From positions 1-5,199 of the forward strand of contig QHVR01000424.1 of assembly GCA_003223595.1 (NCBI GenBank): a stretch of DNA of 5,199 nucleotides, written 5' to 3'. The stretch is from Acidobacteriota bacterium. Its GTDB lineage: Bacteria; Acidobacteriota; Terriglobia; Terriglobales; Acidobacteriaceae. This document shows, piece by piece, positions 1 through 4,854 of the stretch. A program made the translations under genes and the position numbers. The notes below the pieces were generated by a model that did not search any database, was not told the DNA's origin, and saw nothing but the letters and a program-made list of their open reading frames with translations. Positions within the stretch are counted from its first letter, which is position 1. Each line of letters begins with the position of its first letter.

Positions 1-365
1 TCTCGCAATGCGCGCAAGAGTTCCTCCCGCATGGCGCTCTTCAGAATGTAGCCGCGGGCCCCCACCTGCAGCGAACGAAAGACTTCCTCCTCGCCGGAAT
101 GGGTGGAGAGCATCAGGATATTGGCGTCGGGAAACTCTTTGAGGATGGCGGCGGTGGTCTCGGCTCCGCTCTTCTCAGGGAGGCGCACATCCATGATGAT
201 GAGCGTGGGATGATGCTGGCGGCAGGCGGCTAATGCAGCTTCGCAATTGGCGGCTTCGGCCACCACCTCCATGTCGGGCTCAACGTTGAGGGACGCCGAC
301 AGGCCCATGCGGACCATGAAGTGGTCATCCACGACCAGAATGCGTATGGGCTTTAAGCTCGGCAT
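1..365 (-). CDS. NarL/FixJ-family response regulator, receiver domain (3' part beyond window)
   Basis: This is the phosphorylation-controlled partner of the adjacent histidine kinase and is expected to be a cytoplasmic transcription factor. Translating the minus strand from the ATG at 365 gives 121 residues beginning MPSLKPIRILVVDDH, open to the window edge. It is a complete-looking receiver domain: acidic pair Asp13/Asp14, phospho-acceptor Asp59 in 'LIIMDVRLP', switch Ser87 in 'ILMLS', and conserved Lys109 in 'GYILKS'. The 'DDH' start and the 'GARGYILKSAMREELLRALR' style (Gly102 onward) are typical of the NarL/FixJ group, so a C-terminal LuxR-type helix-turn-helix is expected but not visible here. 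The start lies inside the last codons of the kinase gene (41-bp overlap). No Shine-Dalgarno sequence precedes it, which suggests translation coupled to the kinase. The next in-frame ATG (Met17) would remove the acidic pair, so 365 is the best start. The family call is firm; the output domain is inferred. Confidence 0.9.
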   Translation of the reverse strand, partial: MPSLKPIRILVVDDHFMVRMGLSASLNVEPDMEVVAEAANCEAALAACRQHHPTLIIMDVRLPEKSGAETTAAILKEFPDANILMLSTHSGEEEVFRSLQVGARGYILKSAMREELLRALR

Positions 366-2418
366 CGGAAGTGACGGGGGGTTGCAGCACGACCTCGACG
401 GAAATGCTGGTGCCATGGCCGGGAGCGCTATCAATTACGAGTTGAGATCCTAGAGCCTCGGCGCGTTCGCGCATGTCGAGCATGCCAAAATGTCCGGCTT
501 TGGAATGCTCGCCGGTGAGGCCGCAACCGTCGTCGCACACTTCCAGTATGACCTTTTCCGAGGTATAGCGCAGGGAAACTCGGATATTTGTCGCGTGACC
601 GTGCTTGATGCCGTTGGACGCGGCTTCCTGCCCAATGCGCAGCAGGTTCATCTCGACCCGGCCCGGCAGGCGCACGGGAGTTCCCTGAACTTGGATTTCG
701 ACTTTTGTGTCCGGCGGGGTGGGAATGGAGCGCACAACTTCCGTCAGTGCCGAAGGAAGATCACCCTTTTCCAGGAGGCTGCAGCGCAGATCCCAAACCG
801 AGCGCCGGGCTTCGACCATGCTGTGACGGCTCATATTGCGAGCGGCGCTCAAGGCGTCAAACGCCACCATGGGCACCTGCCGGAAGCAATCCACGGCCAG
901 GTCCAGTTGCATGGTTATGCCAGCGAGTTCCTGTTCCAACGTGTCATGCAGTTCGCGGGCGATGCGATTGCGCTCTTCGAGGACCGCTCCGTGCTCGATT
1001 TTCTCCCGGATGATTTTCATTTGCTCGCGCAGCTTGCGGCTCAGGAAGAGCATGCCGGCCAGAACCAGGAATAGGATTCCGCTGACAATCCCGAGCAGCC
1101 AAAGCGCATTGCGCAGGTTCCACCATGAGGGGGCATGCAGCACAACGACATCCTGCGGCGAACGCAGGAGCAAGCGAAAGGAGAGAGGTGTGGACCACAG
1201 TCCTCCATTGCGGACCAGGCATATCCCGGTCACACGCACCTGGCTGTTTACCCGCAGCCCGGAGACGTTTGCCAGTGACGCATGCTCCATCTGCCCTTCA
1301 AAAATTCTGTCCCCCTGCTGCAAGAGCAGGCGCGGACCGTCCGGCTGCTGCTCCAGATGGAGCAACCTGGCCTCGGTAGTGACCAGCGCTCCGTCATACT
1401 GCTCCCAAGAAGTAGTCAGGTCCAACGTGATGGGTTGCGGCGGCGGCCCCTGACTGACGCGATGAAACGCGGCGTTGTCCAGCACAGGCGCGGACTCTCC
1501 GGTCGCCGGGAATCCGAGGACGTCGACTATATCGCCGATTGCCAGGGGCGTGCTTTGCTGCGAAAGCACGCGCAGACCTTGCCCCTCACTCTGGATGAAT
1601 AGAGTTCGTCCGAGTTGCTGATAAGAAACGATGCCTTGGACCCGCACCCGGTGGGAGCCTCCGCCGGGCGAAAAGCGCAGGAGGGAGGAGATAGGGACGT
1701 CTTTCTCCTGGGTTTCGACTTTGATGAACTGCAGATCGGGAACGTAAAACAGGACTCCAATTAACTGCCTTTGATTGTTGAACAGGCTTCCGCAGACGCC
1801 TTCGACCACAACTTCGGAATCGATCCAGGAGGAAAAATCCTGTTCGCGGGTAATGGGCACGCGTACGTTGAAGCGGCCATCGCCTGAGGCCACCGTCATC
1901 GCCAGCACCGTTTCAGGCCAGGACGTGCGGTCGATCGATACGGAACGCACGATGCCACGGACCTGTGCCCATTGGCTGTCCTGCTGCCCGGCGGCAAGTT
2001 CGATAAAGGGGTAAACGCGGGCCTGCGGAAGCTGGCCGGGCCCCAAGACCCGAAGTTTCTGCTCGCGGATTACCGGCGCGAATTTTCCCGGGCCGGTCAC
2101 GCCTTCCAGTTCGACCAGGTCCCCCCAATGATGGCCGAATATGGGAGAGGTGCTGCCCTCGACATAAATTCCGGCAGTGGAGTCCTGCACAAAGAAATCC
2201 GGCGAAGGGACATCGTCAGTGATCACGCCGCGAATGCGCACTGGATAGCCCAGCGCAGCTTCATCGGCGCTGAGATGGCGCACCTGATCGGCATGAGTCA
2301 GCAGGGGGAGCGAGGAGGTGGTCGATTGCGCACTGGCGAGGACGGCGCTGAATGCGAGAAGCAGCAGGAATCTGAACCGCGAATTTTGCAGGCTATCCAT
2401 GGAGCACGCCAGAGGCAT
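325..2418 (-). CDS. Membrane sensor histidine kinase (HisKA_3/HATPase, NarX/DesK-like) with exported OB-fold-like repeats
   Basis: This 697-residue two-component sensor would autophosphorylate on His and pass phosphate to the overlapping response regulator. The order is: signal peptide about 1-30 (hydrophobic 17-28, likely cut after ASA at 30); exported region 31-430; one membrane helix about 437-460; linker 461-480; HisKA_3 dimerisation segment about 481-548 with phospho-acceptor His491 in 'ARELHDTLEQ'; HATPase domain about 590-678 with N-box Asn602 ('EAASNGIKH'), 'DDGCGL' (629-634), 'FGMLDMRERA' (644-653) and 'GHGT' (667-670). All key kinase residues are present. The exported part contains about four OB-fold-like units (58-126, 150-232, 257-322, 341-427), each opening with a 'V-x-V-x-G-x-V'-type strand; the fourth is the most divergent. 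The signal sensed is unknown. The start is uncertain: neither Met1 (2418) nor Met7 (ATG at 2398-2400) has a Shine-Dalgarno sequence, and both leave a usable signal peptide. The gene starts 32 bp after proC, so it may share that transcript. Confidence 0.92.
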   Translation of the reverse strand: MPLACSMDSLQNSRFRFLLLLAFSAVLASAQSTTSSLPLLTHADQVRHLSADEAALGYPVRIRGVITDDVPSPDFFVQDSTAGIYVEGSTSPIFGHHWGDLVELEGVTGPGKFAPVIREQKLRVLGPGQLPQARVYPFIELAAGQQDSQWAQVRGIVRSVSIDRTSWPETVLAMTVASGDGRFNVRVPITREQDFSSWIDSEVVVEGVCGSLFNNQRQLIGVLFYVPDLQFIKVETQEKDVPISSLLRFSPGGGSHRVRVQGIVSYQQLGRTLFIQSEGQGLRVLSQQSTPLAIGDIVDVLGFPATGESAPVLDNAAFHRVSQGPPPQPITLDLTTSWEQYDGALVTTEARLLHLEQQPDGPRLLLQQGDRIFEGQMEHASLANVSGLRVNSQVRVTGICLVRNGGLWSTPLSFRLLLRSPQDVVVLHAPSWWNLRNALWLLGIVSGILFLVLAGMLFLSRKLREQMKIIREKIEHGAVLEERNRIARELHDTLEQELAGITMQLDLAVDCFRQVPMVAFDALSAARNMSRHSMVEARRSVWDLRCSLLEKGDLPSALTEVVRSIPTPPDTKVEIQVQGTPVRLPGRVEMNLLRIGQEAASNGIKHGHATNIRVSLRYTSEKVILEVCDDGCGLTGEHSKAGHFGMLDMRERAEALGSQLVIDSAPGHGTSISVEVVLQPPVTSDAELKAHTHSGRG
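1129..2328 (-). other. Exported sensor region of the kinase: four OB-fold-like units
   Basis: This covers residues 31-430 of the kinase. Unit 1 (58-126; DNA 2041-2247) reads 'VRIRGVITDD...FFVQDSTAGIYVEG...GDLVELEGVTGPG'. Unit 2 (150-232; 1723-1971) has 'WAQVRGIVRSV' and 'SEVVVEGVCG'. Unit 3 (257-322; 1453-1650) has 'RVRVQGIVSYQ', 'LFIQSEGQGLRVL' and 'GDIVDVLGFP'. Unit 4 (341-427; 1138-1398) has 'GALVTTEARLL', 'RLLLQQGDRIFEG' and 'SQVRVTGIC'. Each unit repeats a pattern of opening beta strand, 'F-x-Q'-like strand, and a later 'G-D-x-V-x-V-x-G'-like strand, which is what OB-fold barrels look like in sequence. The repeat pattern is read directly from the sequence. The OB fold and a ligand-binding or protein-binding role are inferred. 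No enzymatic residues are recognisable. Confidence 0.55.
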
Positions 2419-2419
2419 G

Positions 2420-2425
2420 ATTGTA
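2420..2425 (-). promoter_or_regulatory. Possible -10 box before the kinase gene
   Basis: The minus strand reads TACAAT one base before the kinase's first ATG, a single mismatch from TATAAT. No convincing -35 hexamer sits 16-18 bp upstream (a 17-bp spacer gives CGAGCA). If used, transcription would begin just inside the annotated ORF, making Met7 (2398-2400) the real start on a transcript with a very short leader. It may equally be chance, with the kinase expressed only by read-through from proC. Confidence 0.2.
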
Positions 2426-2450
2426 GCTGTATTTGCTCAGCTTGCTCGAA

Positions 2451-3275
2451 TCAGCTGAAAGCTAATTCCTTGGCCCGCTGTGCAGCTTTTACGACGGCTT
2501 TGATGAGGGTCACGCGCAGCTTGCCTTCTTCGAGTTCCATGATGGCGTCGATGGTGCATCCGGCGGGAGTGGTGACGGCGTCTTTGAGGAGGGCGGGATG
2601 ATCGCCGGTCTCGAGGACGACGCGGGATGCGCCGAGGGCGGTCTGGGCGGCCAGCAGAGTCGCGGTGTCACGTGGCAGGCCCACCTTCACACCGGCTTCG
2701 GCTAGCGATTCCAAAATGATGTAGATGTAAGCAGGGCCACTGGCGGAAAGGGCGGTCACGGCATCCATGTGCTTTTCGTCGAGGACTACTGTGCGTCCGA
2801 CTACGTCGAAGATGTGCGTGGTGGTGGCAACGTGATCCGCATTGGCATATTTCCCTTTGCAGATGGCCGTCATGCCCGCACCCAGCAGGCACGGAGTATT
2901 GGGCATCGCACGCACCACCGGAACATTCGCCGGGAGATTTTTCTCGATCATTGAGGTAGGCACGGATGCCGCCACGGAAATGATCAGCTGTTTCGGAGTC
3001 ATGTGGCTGCTGATTTCGCGGACTACTTCTTCGACCACTTGCGGCTTCACGCCAATGATGATGATGTCGGCATCCTTGGCGGCTTCGACGTTGCTGGTCC
3101 CGACTTTCACTTTCATTTTTTTGGAGAGTGCTCTTGCGCGATCGGCATGGGCGACCGTTGCCGAGGTGGACTTCGCCGAGAGCAGGCCATGGTTCAGGAG
3201 CGCCTGCAGTATGATTCCGCCCATCTTGCCGGCGCCTAAGAATGCGACCTTCTTCCCTGCTAGCGGATTGGCCAT
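2451..3275 (-). CDS. proC: Pyrroline-5-carboxylate reductase
   Basis: This enzyme catalyses the last step of proline synthesis in the cytoplasm, reducing 1-pyrroline-5-carboxylate to L-proline with NAD(P)H. The 274-residue protein has the usual family length. An N-terminal Rossmann fold shows 'FLGAGKMGG' (12-20), then 'GVKPQ' (75-79) and 'VRAMPNTP' (121-128), where the nicotinamide end of the cofactor is bound. The C-terminal all-helical dimerisation domain carries the family signature around 171-205 ('ALSASGPAYIYIILE', then 'AEAGVKVGLPRDTA') and 'LLKDAVTTPAGCTI' (229-242), the substrate-site region. No key residue appears to be missing. The ATG at 3275 is placed just ahead of the nucleotide-binding strand, as expected; an AAAGG lies 12 nt upstream, a rather long spacing. 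It begins 49 bp after the galE stop and ends 32 bp before the kinase start, so it probably sits mid-transcript. Identification is firm. Confidence 0.97.
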   Translation of the reverse strand: MANPLAGKKVAFLGAGKMGGIILQALLNHGLLSAKSTSATVAHADRARALSKKMKVKVGTSNVEAAKDADIIIIGVKPQVVEEVVREISSHMTPKQLIISVAASVPTSMIEKNLPANVPVVRAMPNTPCLLGAGMTAICKGKYANADHVATTTHIFDVVGRTVVLDEKHMDAVTALSASGPAYIYIILESLAEAGVKVGLPRDTATLLAAQTALGASRVVLETGDHPALLKDAVTTPAGCTIDAIMELEEGKLRVTLIKAVVKAAQRAKELAFS

Positions 3276-3295
3276 AGATTACGTAAACCTTTCAC

Positions 3296-3324
3296 CACGG
3301 GGGACACTGGGTTCCACAGAGGGA
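3296..3324. repeat. Degenerate CAC-phased short repeat between galE and proC
   Basis: On the plus strand three units begin with CAC at 3296, 3305 and 3315: CACGGGGGA, CACTGGGTTC and CACAGAGGGA. The period is 9-10 bp and the array ends exactly at the galE stop codon. It fills most of the 49-bp spacer. I recall similar purine-rich 'CACGGAGACACGGAG'-type intergenic strings in several environmental bacteria, but the match is by memory. The copy is imperfect and short, so chance similarity is possible. Confidence 0.35.
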
Positions 3325-4305
3325 CTACTTTTCTGCGACCGCTGTTCTTCTTTTCTCCATGAAATTCCAGGCTGTAGACACCACATTGTTCAGATCGCGT
3401 TCAGCTTTCCAGTGCAGGAGCGCTTGCGCCTTGGCTGGATTCGCCACTAGTGCTGGAGGATCTCCGGGGCGACGCGGGACCACGGTGCGCGGTACTTTCT
3501 TGCCGGTAACCTTTTCAACTGCCGAAATCACTTCCTGCACGGAGGCTCCTACGCCGGTCCCGACGTTTGCGGCAAAACTATCTTTGCCGGCAGCCAGATG
3601 CTCCAGAGCGCGGATGTGCGCACTGGCCAGATCGTTAACGTGGATGTAATCGCGGACGCAGGTTCCGTCTGGGGTGGGGTAGTCCGAGCCAAAGACGTGC
3701 AGTTCCGGGCCCAAACCAGCCGCGGCAAGCAAGGCCAGAGGGATGAGATGGGTTTCGGGATCATGCAGTTCACCAATCTCGCCGCTGTCGTCCGCGCCGG
3801 CGGCATTGAAATATCGCAGGCTGGCGAAGCGAAATTTGTAGGCGCGATCGTAGGCCTCCAGCGCCTGTTCGAAGAACAGCTTGGAAACACCGTATGGATT
3901 CACCGGCTGGCGTGGAATGTTTTCTTCGATAGGAATCTTTCCCGGCTCGCCGTAGACGGCGCAGGTGGAAGAAAAAATGATCTTCTTCACCCCGGCGTCC
4001 AATGCGGCGTTGAGGAGCGAGAGGCCGCCCTCCACATTATTGTGGAAATATCTGCGGGGATTGGTTACGGACTCGCCGACGTATGCACGGGCAGCGAAGT
4101 GCATGATCGCGTCCACGCGGGGGAGTACCTGGGCAAGAGCACGATCATCGAGGATGTCACCCTTCACCAGTTCAAAGCCGGCGGCCAGCGATTCGTAGCC
4201 GGTGCTGAGATTGTCGAAGATGATTACATCGTGCCCGGCTCGCCGCAGAGCGCGGGCGGTATGACTGCCGATGTAGCCGGCTCCGCCAATAACGAGAATT
4301 TTCAC
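3325..4305 (-). CDS. galE: UDP-glucose 4-epimerase
   Basis: This enzyme interconverts UDP-glucose and UDP-galactose (Leloir pathway and supply of galactose for surface polysaccharides). It is a cytoplasmic short-chain dehydrogenase with tightly bound NAD. The 326-residue protein opens with the NAD-binding 'GGAGYIGS' (7-14) and 'DNLSTG' (31-36), followed by 'FAARAYVGES' (70-79). The catalytic set is Thr114 in 'SSTCAVYG' (in place of the Ser used by E. coli), Tyr138 and Lys142 in 'YGVSK'. The sugar-nucleotide part shows 'RYFNAAGA' (164-171), 'DGTCVRDYIHV' (213-223) and 'RRPGDPPALVA' (278-288). Leu286 appears to occupy the gatekeeper place held by Tyr299 in E. coli GalE, so activity on N-acetyl sugars cannot be excluded. 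The start is GTG, supported by an AAGGAA Shine-Dalgarno 6 nt upstream and by placement directly before the Rossmann strand. It is the first visible gene of the leftward series. A related UDP-sugar epimerase is the only realistic alternative. Confidence 0.94.
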   Translation of the reverse strand: MKILVIGGAGYIGSHTARALRRAGHDVIIFDNLSTGYESLAAGFELVKGDILDDRALAQVLPRVDAIMHFAARAYVGESVTNPRRYFHNNVEGGLSLLNAALDAGVKKIIFSSTCAVYGEPGKIPIEENIPRQPVNPYGVSKLFFEQALEAYDRAYKFRFASLRYFNAAGADDSGEIGELHDPETHLIPLALLAAAGLGPELHVFGSDYPTPDGTCVRDYIHVNDLASAHIRALEHLAAGKDSFAANVGTGVGASVQEVISAVEKVTGKKVPRTVVPRRPGDPPALVANPAKAQALLHWKAERDLNNVVSTAWNFMEKRRTAVAEK

Positions 4306-4311
4306 CGTAAG

Positions 4312-4317
4312 TTCCTT
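4312..4317 (-). promoter_or_regulatory. Ribosome binding site for galE (fixes the GTG start)
   Basis: The minus strand reads AAGGAA, 6 nt before the GTG at 4303-4305. There is no ATG in frame near the Rossmann motif, so this site decides the start. Confidence 0.7.
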
Positions 4318-4370
4318 TACCAGATAGTTTTGGCGCGCCGGAATCGCGCTGCCATGATGGTGAGTAGACT

Positions 4371-4376
4371 ATTTTA
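4371..4376 (-). promoter_or_regulatory. Possible -10 box for the galE transcript
   Basis: The minus strand reads TAAAAT, one mismatch from TATAAT, in the only AT-rich patch upstream of galE. Transcription would begin near 4364 and leave a leader of about 58 nt. The hexamer 17 bp upstream (ACACCC) does not resemble a -35 box, so support is weak. Confidence 0.2.
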
Positions 4377-4405
4377 CACAGGAGCATGTTTGCGGGTGTC
4401 ATCAG

Positions 4406-4480
4406 GCGGTCCGGCAGGCCGCATGAGCGCATCCAAAAAGAGGCCCTTACGGGGCCGCCGGACAGCCGATGCGGCTGTCC
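4406..4480. repeat. Cluster of three hairpins in the galE/dehydratase spacer (REP-like)
   Basis: Three inverted repeats follow each other within 75 bp. Hairpin A is at 4406-4422: arms GCGGTC and GGCCGC, 5-nt loop, one G-U pair. Hairpin B is at 4442-4456: arms GGCCC and GGGCC, loop TTACG. Hairpin C is at 4460-4480: perfect 9-bp arms GGACAGCCG and CGGCTGTCC with a 3-nt ATG loop. C is the strongest and is followed by CTACATTG. Compact GC-rich palindromes like this in a spacer resemble dispersed REP-type elements. Only one copy lies in this window, so the repeat nature is inferred. Confidence 0.5.
4435..4456 (-). terminator. Possible intrinsic terminator (minus strand)
   Basis: Read leftward, the GGCCC/GGGCC hairpin (5 bp, loop CGTAA) is followed at once by TCTTTTT, the form of a Rho-independent terminator. 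The stem is short. It could stop transcripts that leave the transporter gene, cross the dehydratase in antisense and would otherwise run into galE. Confidence 0.3.
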
Positions 4481-4494
4481 CTACATTGTTTTTC

Positions 4495-4499
4495 AGGAG
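4495..4499 (+). promoter_or_regulatory. Ribosome binding site for the dehydratase gene
   Basis: AGGAG lies 6 nt before the ATG at 4506. It decides this start over the upstream in-frame ATG at 4386, whose extra 40 codons would run through the hairpin cluster. Confidence 0.8.
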
Positions 4500-4505
4500 T
4501 TCAGA

Positions 4506-4838
4506 ATGAGCGAAGCGTTAGCCGATAAGAAATGTGTTCCCTGCCGCGGGGGCGTGCCACCGCTCAAGGGCGAGGAATTGAAGAAGCTTCACTCCAACAT
4601 TCCCGGCTGGGAGGTGGTGACCGAGCACCATCTGCATCGTGAATTCCGCTTTCCCGATTTCAAGCAGGCGCTGGATTTTGTAAATCGGGTGGGCGCCATT
4701 GCCGAGCAGGAGGGGCATCATCCGGATATTCTGCTGGCCTGGGGCAAGGTGGGAATTACCTTGTGGACGCATACGATTGACGGGCTGACGGAGAGCGACT
4801 TCATTCTGGCCGCGAAGATTGATCGCTTGGCGAAGTAG
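4506..4838 (+). CDS. Pterin-4a-carbinolamine dehydratase (4a-hydroxytetrahydrobiopterin dehydratase, PCD/DCoH family)
   Basis: This enzyme dehydrates 4a-hydroxytetrahydropterin to quinonoid dihydropterin, recycling the pterin cofactor used by aromatic amino-acid hydroxylases. It is a small cytoplasmic protein of 110 residues, the normal family length. The family motif is complete with correct spacing: Glu67-x3-His71-His72-Pro73-x5-Trp79-x9-His89-x8-Asp98, seen in 'EQEGHHPDILLAW' and 'THTIDGLTESD'. The N-terminal 'KKCVPCRGGVPPL' (8-20) is a stretch common in bacterial members; its two cysteines (10 and 13) are of unknown importance. The gene stands alone: no phenylalanine hydroxylase or pterin-synthesis gene is in the window, so the physiological partner is unknown. 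Some bacterial relatives are thought to act in other pterin-linked roles. It is divergent from galE across 200 bp and convergent with the transporter gene. It is often labelled phhB, but without a neighbouring phhA I leave the symbol empty. Confidence 0.95.
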   Translation: MSEALADKKCVPCRGGVPPLKGEELKKLHSNIPGWEVVTEHHLHREFRFPDFKQALDFVNRVGAIAEQEGHHPDILLAWGKVGITLWTHTIDGLTESDFILAAKIDRLAK

Positions 4839-4854
4839 CTCCCATACTGCGGGC

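Noticed and set aside
2437..2457. TCAGCT/AGCTGA inverted repeat at the proC 3' end as a terminator
   Set aside because: The stem is only 6 bp with a 10-nt loop and there is no T-tract on the minus strand, so it is more likely chance around the stop codon.
1972..2601. 209-codon open frame on the plus strand opposite the kinase and proC
   Set aside because: It spans the ends of two well-supported opposite-strand genes, and its product has no recognisable domain or ribosome binding site. It is a shadow frame.
4330..4358. TTGGCG-17 bp-CATGAT as a plus-strand promoter for the dehydratase
   Set aside because: Both boxes match consensus at only four of six positions, which is common by chance in a spacer of this size.
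4386..4505. In-frame upstream extension of the dehydratase by 40 codons
   Set aside because: It would translate the hairpin cluster. The family starts near 'MSEALADKKC', and a good AGGAG precedes the ATG at 4506.
3598..4509. Long open frame (303 codons) on the plus strand opposite galE
   Set aside because: It is antisense to a confidently identified galE, its translation shows no family motif, and it ends inside the dehydratase ribosome-binding region. Long antisense frames are expected in GC-rich coding DNA.
4839..4854. Possible shared terminator between the convergent dehydratase and transporter genes
   Set aside because: The 16-bp gap contains no inverted repeat and no T-run.
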